Positions 20,495 through 28,632 of a DNA stretch of 64,000 bases are shown here, piece after piece. Each line of letters begins with the position of its first letter. The stretch's first letter is position 1. The notes below the pieces were generated by a model that worked only from the letters and a program-made list of their open reading frames with translations, was not told the DNA's origin and made no database searches. Made by a program: the position numbers and the translations under genes. Origin of the DNA: HyVt-443 sp964544655 (lineage in GTDB: Bacteria > Pseudomonadota > Gammaproteobacteria > Chromatiales > Chromatiaceae); NCBI GenBank assembly GCA_964544655.1, contig CAZJCM010000010.1, forward strand, positions 12,162-76,161, written 5' to 3'.

Positions 20495-21841
20495 TCAGTT
20501 TGATGTATCACGCCGAAACGCCAGCCGCATCCCGCGCACCGCGTCGTTCACCCGCCCCTCATGGTATGCCACCTGGCCGTTGACGAAGGTGGTGATCACA
20601 CGGGAACGCAGACGCCGCCCCTCCAGGGGTGACCAGCCACACTTGTAGAGCACCGACTCCCGCTCCACCCGATAGGGACTGGCCAGGTCCAACAGCACCA
20701 GATCGGCCCAGTACCCCTCCCGCAGATAGCCTCGTTCCACCACCCCGAACAGACGCGCCGGGCCATGGCTGGTCTTTTCCACCAGCTGTTCCAGGGTAAT
20801 TTGGCGGTCATGGTAGAGCTCCAGCAGCATGGGCAGGGCCCACTGCACCAGAGGCAAACCGGCAGGCGCCTTGAAATAGCCGTTCAGTTTCTCATCCAGG
20901 GTGTGGGGAGCGTGGTCGGTGCCGATCACATCGATACGATCATCCACCAGGGCCTGGCGGATGGCATCCCGATCTTCCCTGGTCTTGATGGCGGGATTAC
21001 ATTTGATGAAGCTGCCTTTCAGCTCGTAGTCCCGGTCATCGAAATAGAGATGATGCACGCAGGCCTCTGCGGTGATCCGCTTGTCGTCCAGGGGACCGGG
21101 CTGAAACAGCTCCAGCTCGCGGGCGGTGGTCAGGTGCAGCACATGCAGCCGGGTATCGTGGCGACGGGCCAGCTCCACCGCCAGCGAAGAGGAGAGGTAA
21201 CAGGCCTCGGCGCTGCGAATCTGCGGATGGTACTGCATCGGGATATCCTCGCCGTACTTCTCCCGGAACAGCTGCTCGTTGTGCAGGATGGTCGGGGTAT
21301 CCTCGCAGTGGGTGGCCACCAACGTGGGCGCATCCCGGAAGATCGCCTCCAGGGTCTCTTCCCGGTCCACCAGCATGTTGCCGGTGGAGGCACCCATGAA
21401 CACCTTGATCCCGCAGGTCTGCTCCGGTCCCAGGGCGCGAATCTCGGCCAGATTGTCATTGGTGGCACCCAGATAGAAGCTATGATTGGCCAGGGCGCGG
21501 TCGGCAGCCAGGCTGTACTTCTGTTCCAGGTCCTGCAGGGTGACGGTCTGAGGGTTGGTGTTCGGCATGTCCATGAAGCTGGTGATGCCGCCGGCCACCG
21601 CCGCGCGGGATTCGCTGAGCATGTCAGCCTTGTCAGACATCCCCGGCTCACGAAAATGGACCTGGTCATCGATCATCCCCGGCAACAGTGTCCGTCCGTC
21701 CGCCTCGAGCACCCGTGTCCGCTGTCCGGCGGCAATCTCCGGATCGATGCGCTCGATGCGGCCATTGCGCACCAGCAGATCGCCCTCCAGGATATGGCCA
21801 TCGTTCACCATCCTGGCATTTCTGATCAGAATCTCGTTCAT
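20495..21841 (-). CDS. pyrC: Dihydroorotase
   Basis: 448 residues of the amidohydrolase fold. Metal ligands are DQVHFREPG (HxH), THCED, HVLHLTT and GTDHAPHT. The segment GIKVFMGAS holds a lysine of the kind carboxylated in related enzymes. The length and GMIDDQVHFREPG pattern fit the longer class I dihydroorotase rather than the 345-residue E. coli PyrC. It converts N-carbamoyl-L-aspartate and dihydroorotate in pyrimidine synthesis. Its ATG directly follows the gloB stop (TGAATG), so it is the third gene of hisI-gloB-pyrC. Confidence 0.9.
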   Translation of the reverse strand: MNEILIRNARMVNDGHILEGDLLVRNGRIERIDPEIAAGQRTRVLEADGRTLLPGMIDDQVHFREPGMSDKADMLSESRAAVAGGITSFMDMPNTNPQTVTLQDLEQKYSLAADRALANHSFYLGATNDNLAEIRALGPEQTCGIKVFMGASTGNMLVDREETLEAIFRDAPTLVATHCEDTPTILHNEQLFREKYGEDIPMQYHPQIRSAEACYLSSSLAVELARRHDTRLHVLHLTTARELELFQPGPLDDKRITAEACVHHLYFDDRDYELKGSFIKCNPAIKTREDRDAIRQALVDDRIDVIGTDHAPHTLDEKLNGYFKAPAGLPLVQWALPMLLELYHDRQITLEQLVEKTSHGPARLFGVVERGYLREGYWADLVLLDLASPYRVERESVLYKCGWSPLEGRRLRSRVITTFVNGQVAYHEGRVNDAVRGMRLAFRRDTSN

Positions 21842-22627
21842 TCAGTCATACTCCCGGTCTTTCCAGTTTCTGATAGCGGTAAAGACCGCCGCCCCTGGGG
21901 TCAGCGCGTGGCCCGCAAAACGTTCCGCTGCAGCCACAACCGCCGGCTCCGCCACGCGCAGAAACGGATTGGTCTGCAGCTCCAGCCCAAGCGTAGCGGG
22001 CACCGTAGGCAGACCAGCCTCACGCTGCGCCTCAGCGGCCTGCAGGCGTGCAGCGACAGCGGCACTGTCCGGCTCTACCCAACGTGCGAATCCGAGATTG
22101 GCCAGGGTATATTCATGGGCGCAGTAGATCGCCGTATCCGTCGGCAGGGCGGCTATCCGCTGCAGCGACTCATGCAGCTGCTGGTATGTGCCGCTGAAAA
22201 CGCGACCGCAGCCGCCGGCAAACAGGGTATCGCCACAAAACAACACCCCCGGCCGCTCCGCATAATACGCCAGGTGCCCCTCCGTATGGCCCGGCACCTC
22301 CATCACTTCGAATTCGGCGTCGATCCCCGTCAGCCGTACCCGCTCGCCTTGGTTCAATGGTCGGTCGATGGCAGGGATCTGTTCATGGGCAGGCCCGTAC
22401 ACCACGGCATCGGGCCAGGCCGCCTTCAATCCGTTCACGCCACCCACATGATCACCGTGCTTGTGGGTGATCAGTATCGCCTCCAGGGTCAGATGCTGCT
22501 GTTGCAGCGCAGCCAGCACCGGCGCTTCATCCCCCGGATCGACCACCACGGCCGAGTTACCCGTTTCGCCCTGCAGCAACCAGATGTAATTATCATCGAA
22601 GGCAGGGATCGGACTGATTTTCAGCAT
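21842..22627 (-). CDS. gloB: Hydroxyacylglutathione hydrolase (glyoxalase II)
   Basis: 261 residues, the normal length. Metallo-beta-lactamase fold with the metal motif THKHGDHVGG (HxHxDH), then HTEGH, CGDTLFAGGCGR and CAHEYTLANLGFA, all diagnostic of GloB. It hydrolyses S-D-lactoylglutathione to D-lactate and glutathione, the second step of methylglyoxal detoxification. The start lies 3 nt after hisI and the stop abuts the pyrC start. Confidence 0.95.
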   Translation of the reverse strand: MLKISPIPAFDDNYIWLLQGETGNSAVVVDPGDEAPVLAALQQQHLTLEAILITHKHGDHVGGVNGLKAAWPDAVVYGPAHEQIPAIDRPLNQGERVRLTGIDAEFEVMEVPGHTEGHLAYYAERPGVLFCGDTLFAGGCGRVFSGTYQQLHESLQRIAALPTDTAIYCAHEYTLANLGFARWVEPDSAAVAARLQAAEAQREAGLPTVPATLGLELQTNPFLRVAEPAVVAAAERFAGHALTPGAAVFTAIRNWKDREYD

Positions 22628-22630
22628 GCC

Positions 22631-23056
22631 TTATTTTCCATACAGCTGCTCCGGATCGATCAACGGCTCGCTGTCCACCACCACCTGGTCACCCTCTACC
22701 AGATTGTAGAAACAGCTGCGCCGGCCGGTATGGCAGGCGGGCCCGGTCTGATCCACCCGCAGCAGAATGGTGTCGCCGTCGCAATCGAAGCGCATCTCCT
22801 TGAGCAACTGCACCTGGCCGGACGACTCCCCCTTGCGCCACATCTTCTGGCGTGAGCGGGACCAGTAGCAGACCCGCCCTTTTTCCAGGGTCTCTTCCAG
22901 CGCCGCCCGGTTCATCCAGGCCATCATCAGTACCTCACCACTGTCATATTGCTGCGCAATGGCCGGAATCAGACCGTCTGCATTGTAGGGTAGATCGTCC
23001 AGCACCTGCTGCAGCGGCAGGCCCTCCCCCCGCTTCATCTTTTCTGTCTGTTTCAT
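22631..23056 (-). CDS. hisI: Phosphoribosyl-AMP cyclohydrolase
   Basis: 141 residues from the ATG at 23056; the frame is open to 23158, but that would overlap the fur leader. Typical HisI motifs are IAQQYDSGEVLMMAWMNRAALEETL, YWSRSRQKMWRKGESSG, the magnesium site RFDCDGDTILLRV and the zinc motif CHTGRRSCFY. It opens the ring of phosphoribosyl-AMP in histidine synthesis. It is a stand-alone cyclohydrolase with no fused HisE and no other his gene nearby. It heads the hisI-gloB-pyrC cluster and is divergent from fur. Confidence 0.92.
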   Translation of the reverse strand: MKQTEKMKRGEGLPLQQVLDDLPYNADGLIPAIAQQYDSGEVLMMAWMNRAALEETLEKGRVCYWSRSRQKMWRKGESSGQVQLLKEMRFDCDGDTILLRVDQTGPACHTGRRSCFYNLVEGDQVVVDSEPLIDPEQLYGK

Positions 23057-23111
23057 CACTTTCACACGTTTGGTCAGTTTGACCCATCTTACCACTCTAA
23101 CCCGGCACTGG

Positions 23112-23153
23112 TGATATACTGATCTCCAGCATCCACCCCGGGAGAAGACTCCC
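23112..23153 (+). promoter_or_regulatory. fur promoter and leader hairpin
   Basis: An extended -10, TGA-TATACT, is at 23112-23120, with no good -35. The leader holds a 5-bp hairpin GGGAG-AAGA-CTCCC (23140-23153) ending 4 nt before the fur ATG. Its left arm is the only purine-rich ribosome-site candidate, so folding could limit translation. Confidence 0.5.
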
Positions 23154-23157
23154 CGCA

Positions 23158-23604
23158 ATGAATGAAATCACGCAAAAGCTGAAACAGGCCGGGTTGAAAG
23201 TCACCCTGCCGCGCATCAAGATCCTGGAGATCCTGGCGCACAGCGCCGGCCAGCATGCCAGCGCAGAGGATATCTACAAGCTATTGCTGCAGCAGGGAGA
23301 GGACGTAGGCGTGGCCACCATCTACCGGGTCCTCACTCAGTGCGCCGATGCCGGACTCATCCGGCGCCTGCAGTTCGAGGGCGGTCGGGCCGTGTTCGAA
23401 CTCGCCGCCACCGATCATCATGACCACCTGGTCTGTGTCCGCTGCGGAAAAGTCGAAGAGTTTCACGACGACCTGATCGAGGCCCGGCAGCAGCAGATCG
23501 CCAGCCAGGCGGGGTTCGAGATCGAGGAGCACAGCATGGTGCTCTATGGCCTGTGCCCCCAGTGCCGCAAGCAGGCCGGGCACCAGGCATCAGCAGACCA
23601 GTAG
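23158..23604 (+). CDS. fur: Ferric uptake regulator Fur
   Basis: 148 residues. The N-terminal winged helix (LKQAGLKVTLPRIKILEILA...EDVGVATIYRVLTQCADAGLIRRL) is followed by the dimerisation domain with the metal cluster HHDHLVCVRCGKVEEF and CPQC. The two CxxC pairs form the structural zinc site. It represses iron-uptake genes when loaded with Fe(II). The upstream leader has an extended -10 and a small hairpin over the ribosome site. It is followed by a DUF1820 gene after 21 bp. Confidence 0.95.
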   Translation: MNEITQKLKQAGLKVTLPRIKILEILAHSAGQHASAEDIYKLLLQQGEDVGVATIYRVLTQCADAGLIRRLQFEGGRAVFELAATDHHDHLVCVRCGKVEEFHDDLIEARQQQIASQAGFEIEEHSMVLYGLCPQCRKQAGHQASADQ

Positions 23605-23625
23605 ACCGACAGCCGCACCCTTCCT

Positions 23626-23964
23626 ATGCCGATCATGCGTATTTTCAGGATCACATTCATCAACCAGGGCAAACTTTACCTGCTCTATGCCGAAAGCGTG
23701 CGCCAAGCAGATATCTATGGCTTCGTCGAGATAGAGGGGCTGGTATTCGGTGAATCCAGCACCCTGGTAGTGGACCCCACCGAAGAGCGGTTGAAAAGCG
23801 AATTCAACGGCGTCAGCCGCACCCTGATTCCGATGCATGCCATCGTCCGTATCGATGAAGTGGAGAAGCGGGGACAGAGCAAAATCCTCGAACTGGACCA
23901 GGATGCCACGGTGACGCCTTTTCCCAACCCATTCTACAACCCCGGAAAAAAACGGGATCCCTGA
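23626..23964 (+). CDS. DUF1820 family protein
   Basis: 112 residues (or 109 from the second ATG). The sequence MRIFRITFINQGKLYLLYAESV...GFVEIEGLVFGESSTLVVDPTEERLKSEFNGVSRTLIPMHAIVRIDEVEKRG matches my memory of DUF1820, a small cytoplasmic protein conserved in gammaproteobacteria with no known function. It has no signal peptide or membrane segment. It lies between fur and the dksA-like gene, all on the same strand. Confidence 0.8.
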   Translation: MPIMRIFRITFINQGKLYLLYAESVRQADIYGFVEIEGLVFGESSTLVVDPTEERLKSEFNGVSRTLIPMHAIVRIDEVEKRGQSKILELDQDATVTPFPNPFYNPGKKRDP

Positions 23965-24047
23965 ACTGTATGCATCAGGCCAGCCAGAACGTTCACCTGA
24001 AACGTGCGATGGATGACCGGACGCCCACCCTGATACCGGTATCGACC

Positions 24048-24389
24048 ATGAAAGAAAAAGAATACGAATCCATCAGACAGCAACTATTGAAGCGCCGGGA
24101 TGAACTGAACCAGCGCATTCACGAAATCACACAGAATGTGCGCCATGCCGATGCCCCCCTCTCTTCCGATTTCTCGGAACAGGCGACGGAACGGGAAAAC
24201 GAAGAAGTACTGGACGCTCTCGGCGAGGCCGGACGCCAGGAGCTGAGTCAGGTCAACCGGACCCTGGCCCGAATCGACAGTGGTGAATACGGCATCTGTG
24301 CAGCCTGCGGAGAACCGATTCCCGAGGAGCGCCTGGCCATCCTGCCCAACTCCGAGTACTGCGTGGCTTGCGCGGAAAAACAGGGATGA
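24048..24389 (+). CDS. TraR/DksA-family zinc finger protein
   Basis: 113 residues from the ATG at 24048; the frame is open to 23970. An N-terminal coiled coil (KEKEYESIRQQLLKRRDELNQRIHEITQ) carries a tip DFSEQATERENEE that keeps D-x-x-[DE]-x-A, and a C4 zinc finger reads CAACGEPIPEERLAILPNSEYCVAC. It is shorter than DksA (about 150), so it belongs with the short TraR/YbiI-like members. Those that bind the RNA polymerase secondary channel can modulate stringent-type promoters, but whether this one does is not shown. Confidence 0.82.
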   Translation: MKEKEYESIRQQLLKRRDELNQRIHEITQNVRHADAPLSSDFSEQATERENEEVLDALGEAGRQELSQVNRTLARIDSGEYGICAACGEPIPEERLAILPNSEYCVACAEKQG

Positions 24390-24484
24390 GCAATCCGGCG
24401 GGCCGGGATTGCCTGCCATCCCGGCAGCCTGTCACCTGGCAAGGCTGCGGCAACGGCATCCCAATTGCATATCTTGCTATTCAG

Positions 24485-24640
24485 CTGCCATGAGGATTCG
24501 GCACAAATCGCTGTAAATATGTCCATGTACGCTCGACGGCGGCATCTCGGAGACTGCTCCTGCGTTGCTCTATCTCCCCACATCCATGTGGGCCGCTTGC
24601 CACCGACGTTTCCTCCAGAAACACCCGCTGACAGCAATGC
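24485..24640 (-). repeat. Dispersed inverted repeat, copy B (with internal insertion)
   Basis: On the minus strand it reads TGTTTCTGGAGGAAACG, then GATGCCGCCGTCGAGCGTAC and ATGGACATATTTACAGCG, matching copies A and C. About 50 extra bases, including a CCACATGGATGTGG palindrome, sit between the two halves. Outside it the sequence ATGAGGATTCG recurs inverted near 24683-24699. It fills the gap between the dksA-like gene and the ankyrin gene. Confidence 0.7.
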
Positions 24641-24757
24641 TCACGAAGTTATGTAAGATCAAGTCCAACAACAGCGGACCATTGCGAATCCTCATTGCCC
24701 GGCAAACCACTCGAGGTACACATTGTATGCCTCAGAACACCGATGAGGCCCGAGGTC

Positions 24758-25318
24758 ATGCAATTCCCCATTTCCCGTCTGCTGTCATCCCTCTTCATTC
24801 TTGCCCTGTCCGCCTGCAGCCAGGTGCCGGATACGGCAACGGAGGAGCAGCAGGCAGCCCTGATCACCGCAGCGGAGGAGGGCAACCTGCAGCGCATCGA
24901 CGGCCTCATAGCCGCAACCAATCAGGTGGACGTGCGTGACGCCTGCCAATGGACACCGCTGATGAAAGCCGCCCTCTATGGCCACACCCAGGTGGTGCAA
25001 CGCCTGCTGGCAGCTGGCGCCCGGCCGGACCTGGGCGACAAAGGCAGCTACACCGCCCTGATGCTGGCCGCCTCCAACAACCACGAGGCGGTGGTGCGGC
25101 TGCTACTGGACAAAGGCGCGGACCCCAACCACCGGGAGACCACCCATGGCTGGACGGCTCTGATCTGGGCAGCCAAACGGGGACACCAGGCCACGGTCAA
25201 GACACTGCTGGCGGCTGGCGCAGATCCCACCATCGAGGATGACAAGGGCTATACCGCCGCAGACTGGGCACGGGAAAAACAGCAATCTGCCGTGCTTCAG
25301 CTGTTATCCGGAAAATGA
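24758..25318 (+). CDS. Ankyrin-repeat lipoprotein
   Basis: 186 residues from the ATG at 24758. A lipoprotein signal (MQFPISRLLSSLFILALSAC) puts the lipidated Cys at residue 20. Four to five ankyrin repeats follow (TPLMKAALYGHTQVVQRLLAAGARPD, TALMLAASNNHEAVVRLLLDKGADPN, TALIWAAKRGHQATVKTLLAAGADPT). Exported ankyrin proteins of this size are often periplasmic binding partners of catalase or other enzymes. No partner is adjacent here. In-frame ATGs upstream (24695, 24743) would spoil the signal peptide. Confidence 0.85.
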   Translation: MQFPISRLLSSLFILALSACSQVPDTATEEQQAALITAAEEGNLQRIDGLIAATNQVDVRDACQWTPLMKAALYGHTQVVQRLLAAGARPDLGDKGSYTALMLAASNNHEAVVRLLLDKGADPNHRETTHGWTALIWAAKRGHQATVKTLLAAGADPTIEDDKGYTAADWAREKQQSAVLQLLSGK

Positions 25319-25453
25319 CCCACGCGTATGCACCTACCCAGTAATCCATAAGAGGTCGAGTGGAATGGTATCGGCCGCCATGCAGGATTCAACCCCAGGC
25401 CATCAAGCATCCGGTACTTGGTTCCGATACATAAACAAGGGTAGGATGTCCTC

Positions 25454-25768
25454 ATGAACAGAAAACAGCGTATAGAACAGGTAATCCGCGAAACCCTGCA
25501 ACCGCTACAGTTGGAGGTGACCGATGAGACCCACCTCCACAGCGTACCGGCCGGCTCCCAGTCTCACTACAAGGTGCTGGTGGTCAGCGAGCGGTTCGAA
25601 AAGCAGTCCCTGGTCAAGCGGCACCGCCAGATCAATGAGCTGCTCAAGGCAGAGTTTGCCAACGGTCTGCACGCCCTGGCGTTGCATACCCTGACGCCTC
25701 AGGAGTGGTTCGACAAGGGGGGCATCGCCCCCGACACCCCTGAATGCCTTGGCGGCGCAAAATCCTAG
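25454..25768 (+). CDS. bolA: BolA family protein
   Basis: 104 residues with the BolA core: RIEQVIRETLQPLQLEVTDETHLH, SHYKVLVVSERFEKQSLVKRHRQINELLKAEFANGLHALALHTLTPQEW. The invariant His near the C-terminal part (LHALALHTLTP) binds a [2Fe-2S] cluster with monothiol glutaredoxins in this family. BolA proteins affect morphology and iron-sulfur trafficking. It is followed closely by a small membrane protein gene. Confidence 0.9.
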   Translation: MNRKQRIEQVIRETLQPLQLEVTDETHLHSVPAGSQSHYKVLVVSERFEKQSLVKRHRQINELLKAEFANGLHALALHTLTPQEWFDKGGIAPDTPECLGGAKS

Positions 25769-25794
25769 AACGACAGCCTGACAGGAACCGAAAG

Positions 25795-26166
25795 ATGACC
25801 GTCTGCAGTAAAATCAAGGGATATGCACGGCATCACGAGTGGGTAGCCGACTTCTCATCCTTGCTGGCCGTGGTGTTGTTGTTCGGCTCCATCTGGTTTG
25901 CCATCTATCGACAGACCGCCATCCTCGACTGGATGGGACAGAACGCGTTCCTCTATGGACCAGCCATCATCCTGCTCATCATGCTGGATATCCTGCTCAT
26001 CTTCGTCCTGCTCAACATCGGCGCCGTCCGTTTCAATGAAGAAGGGGAAGAGGAACGAGGCTGTTTCCACACCTTTCGCGGTCGCCGGCATGGAGGCTTC
26101 TCACTCGGCACCGCGTTCCACAACTGGATCGATCACATCGAGCATGTCAATAAAAAGCACCGTTGA
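25795..26166 (+). CDS. Two-TM membrane protein, unknown function
   Basis: 123 residues from the ATG at 25795, which has AGGAA seven bases upstream. Two hydrophobic helices, FSSLLAVVLLFGSIWFAIY and YGPAIILLIMLDILLIFVLL, are followed by an acidic then His-rich cytoplasmic-like tail (EEGEEERGCFHTFRGRRHGG). I do not recognise a family. It lies between bolA and the TRAP operon and may be the first gene of that transcription unit. Confidence 0.65.
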   Translation: MTVCSKIKGYARHHEWVADFSSLLAVVLLFGSIWFAIYRQTAILDWMGQNAFLYGPAIILLIMLDILLIFVLLNIGAVRFNEEGEEERGCFHTFRGRRHGGFSLGTAFHNWIDHIEHVNKKHR

Positions 26167-26236
26167 CAGCCGCCATGATCAGGCCGGTTCCGCGGCGCGG
26201 CCGCGAGCCGGCGCCGGCGGCTCTGGAAGGCCAGCG

Positions 26237-27076
26237 GTGCTGCACCGGCTCATCGTATCCATATTGCTCGCACTCCTTGTTACCGGATGCACATCCCTGG
26301 CGACCCATCGCCTGGCCGGCAGCCTCTCCAACGCCATGCTCAACCAGAATGACCCGGAAACCGTACGGGCCGGTGCCCCAGCCTACCTGCTGTTGCTGGA
26401 TGGGTTGATCGAAGAGAGTCCGGGCGATCAAAAGATGCTGCTGGCCGGTGCCCGGCTGTACAGCGCTTATGCCGGTGGCCTGGTAAAGCAGCCGTCCCGT
26501 GCCAAGCGGCTGTCGGATCGTGCCAGAGACTATGCCAGCCGCGCCCTGTGCAGCCAGGCAGCGGAAGTATGTGCCACCATGAACGGGGGGCCTTTCCAGC
26601 CATTCGCCACTGCGGTCGATGACGTGGACGATGCACTGATCGAGCCGCTCTATACCCTTGGCATCAGCTGGGCGACATGGATTCAGGCCCGTAGCGGCGA
26701 TTGGAACGCCCTGGCCGATCTCCCCAAGGTGGAATATCTGCTGCAACGGGTGATCGATCTGGATCCCTCCCACGACCGCGGCCGAGCCCAGCTCTACCTG
26801 GGGGTGATGCGCACCCAGCTGCCGCCGGCACTCGGCGGCAAGCCGGAGCAGGGGCGTCGCCATTTCGAACTTGCCATACGCTACTCCAACGGCCGGGACT
26901 TGATGGCCAAGGTGGAATTCGCTCGGCGCTATGCCAGGCTGTCCTTCGACCAGGAACTCCACGACCGGCTGCTACATGAGGTGTTGGATGCAGATCCCAA
27001 AGAGCCGGGGCTGACCCTGAGCAACGTACTTGCGCAGCAACAGGCCGAGGCCTTGCTGCACGACGACTATTTTTAG
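26237..27076 (+). CDS. TRAP transporter TatT-like periplasmic lipoprotein
   Basis: 279 residues from a GTG at 26237 with GGAAGG six bases upstream. The frame is open far upstream, but only this start gives a lipoprotein signal (LHRLIVSILLALLVTGC). The mature part is alpha-helical with TPR-like pairs (QKMLLAGARLYSAYAGG, VIDLDPSHDRGRAQLYLGV, HFELAIRYSNGRDLMAKVEFARRYA). This fits the TRAP T-component family, first described in Treponema pallidum (TatT with its partner substrate protein TatP). It precedes dctP by 5 bp, which supports the assignment. Confidence 0.8.
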   Translation: MLHRLIVSILLALLVTGCTSLATHRLAGSLSNAMLNQNDPETVRAGAPAYLLLLDGLIEESPGDQKMLLAGARLYSAYAGGLVKQPSRAKRLSDRARDYASRALCSQAAEVCATMNGGPFQPFATAVDDVDDALIEPLYTLGISWATWIQARSGDWNALADLPKVEYLLQRVIDLDPSHDRGRAQLYLGVMRTQLPPALGGKPEQGRRHFELAIRYSNGRDLMAKVEFARRYARLSFDQELHDRLLHEVLDADPKEPGLTLSNVLAQQQAEALLHDDYF

Positions 27077-27081
27077 GTAGA

Positions 27082-28104
27082 ATGACCATGTTGCACTCCC
27101 CCACCCGTCCCTCCCGCCTTGGCCTGCTGGTACTCCTGCTCGGCCTGCTGCTCAGTTTCCAGGCCCCGGCCGTGACACTGAAGATCGCCACCCTGGTGCC
27201 AGACGGAACCAGCTGGATGCAGGCGATGCGTGGTGCCGCGAAGGAGATACTGAAGCGTACCGATGGGCGGGTGAAACTGCGCTTCTATCCGGGTGGCGTG
27301 ATGGGCAATGACAAGAGCGTCCTGCGCAAGATCCGCGCCGGCCAACTGCACGGCGGCGCCCTCACCGCCGGCGGTCTGGCCGCCATTCACAAAGACATCC
27401 AGATCTACGCTCTGCCATTCCTGTTCCGTTCATTCCAGGAAGTGGATGCGATTCGGCATGAGTTCGACCGGGTGATCATCGATGACCTGCGCAGCAAGGG
27501 CTTCATCAGCTATGGCCTGAGCGAAGCGGGCTTCGTCTACCTGATGTCGCGCACGCCGATCACCGATATCGAGCAGCTGCGGCAACACAAGGTCTGGTCC
27601 CCGGAGGGTGATCAGGTCAGCCTGATGTCGTTCCGCGCCATCGGCGTAACACCTATCCCGCTCCCCATGACCGACGTCCTGACCGGTCTGCAGACCGGCC
27701 TGATAGACACCATCGCTTCCTCCCCGGCAGGTGCCATTGCCTTGCAATGGCACACCCAGGTGAAATATCTCACCGACACGCCTCTGCTATACCTGTACGG
27801 CACCCTCGTACTGAAGGAACAAGCCCTGAAACGGCTCTCCGACGGTGACCGGAAGATCGTGCGCGAAGTGTTGACCGAAGCCATAGAGCGCATCAGCAAA
27901 GAGACCCGGCAGGACAACCAGCAGGCCCGGCAGGCATTACAGAAGCAGGGCATCCGCTTCATCACCCCGGACCCGGAGGCCCAACTGCAGTGGCAGCAGA
28001 TCGTTGCCGACTCGATACAGCAGATGGGGCGCAAGGGCGTATTCAGCCCGGCGCTGCTGCAACGGATCCAACAGCAGCTGGAACGGCTGCGGAAAAACAA
28101 ATAG
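27082..28104 (+). CDS. dctP: TRAP transporter substrate-binding protein DctP
   Basis: 340 residues. The signal peptide (LLVLLLGLLLSFQAPA) is followed by the DctP fold: LKIATLVPDGTSWMQAMRGAAKEILKRTDGRVKLRFYPGGVMGND, then LPFLFRSFQEVDAIRHEF and DVLTGLQTGLIDTIASSP. A conserved arginine that usually binds a carboxylate is expected near VYLMSRTPI. The ligand is not predictable, but members paired with a TatT lipoprotein may bind hydrophobic substrates. AGGTAGA precedes the ATG. The membrane subunit genes follow. Confidence 0.9.
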   Translation: MTMLHSPTRPSRLGLLVLLLGLLLSFQAPAVTLKIATLVPDGTSWMQAMRGAAKEILKRTDGRVKLRFYPGGVMGNDKSVLRKIRAGQLHGGALTAGGLAAIHKDIQIYALPFLFRSFQEVDAIRHEFDRVIIDDLRSKGFISYGLSEAGFVYLMSRTPITDIEQLRQHKVWSPEGDQVSLMSFRAIGVTPIPLPMTDVLTGLQTGLIDTIASSPAGAIALQWHTQVKYLTDTPLLYLYGTLVLKEQALKRLSDGDRKIVREVLTEAIERISKETRQDNQQARQALQKQGIRFITPDPEAQLQWQQIVADSIQQMGRKGVFSPALLQRIQQQLERLRKNK

Positions 28105-28140
28105 CCGATCCGGCATGAACCCGCACCAGCGCCGCCGCCG

Positions 28141-28632
28141 ATGAACAGCAGATTCCAGCGTCTCCTGCGTCTGTTGCTGCTCCTGGAGGACGGGCTGCTG
28201 GCCAGCACACTGGGCCTGATGATACTGCTCGCTGCGCTGCAGATACTGCTGCGCAATGCCTGGGCGACCGGCATCAGCTGGGGCGATCCGGTGCTGCGGG
28301 TACTGGTGCTCTGGGTAACCCTGCTCGGCGCCATGGCGGCGACCCGGGACCACAACCACATCCGGATCGATCTCCTTTCCCGCTACCTTCCAGCGCGGGC
28401 ATCACGATGGAGCCGCCGCATCAGCGATCTGTTCGCGGCCGGGGTCTGCGCCCTGCTGGCCTGGCACAGTGGCCGTTTCGTCTTTTTCGAGTGGCAAGAC
28501 GGCAGCATCCTGTTCGCCCATGTCCCGGCCTGGGTGTGTGAGCTGATCATGCCCCTGGGCTTCGCCATCATGGCGCTGCGCTTCCTGCTCAGCAGCGCCC
28601 TCGGTGGTCCGGCGGAGGAGTCACCGCCATGA
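28141..28632 (+). CDS. dctQ: TRAP transporter small permease DctQ
   Basis: 163 residues, four predicted transmembrane helices, and the DctQ pattern LEDGLLASTLGLMILLAALQILLRNAWATGISWGDPVLRVLVLWVTLLGAMAATRDHNHIRIDLL. The stop overlaps the dctM start as ATGA. It forms the membrane unit with DctM that couples uptake to the sodium gradient. Confidence 0.9.
   Translation: MNSRFQRLLRLLLLLEDGLLASTLGLMILLAALQILLRNAWATGISWGDPVLRVLVLWVTLLGAMAATRDHNHIRIDLLSRYLPARASRWSRRISDLFAAGVCALLAWHSGRFVFFEWQDGSILFAHVPAWVCELIMPLGFAIMALRFLLSSALGGPAEESPP

Noticed and set aside
20765..22855. Long 696-codon open frame on the plus strand
   Set aside because: It is antisense to hisI, gloB and pyrC, whose motifs are unambiguous, and its translation has no recognisable sequence. 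It reflects G+C-rich codon bias.
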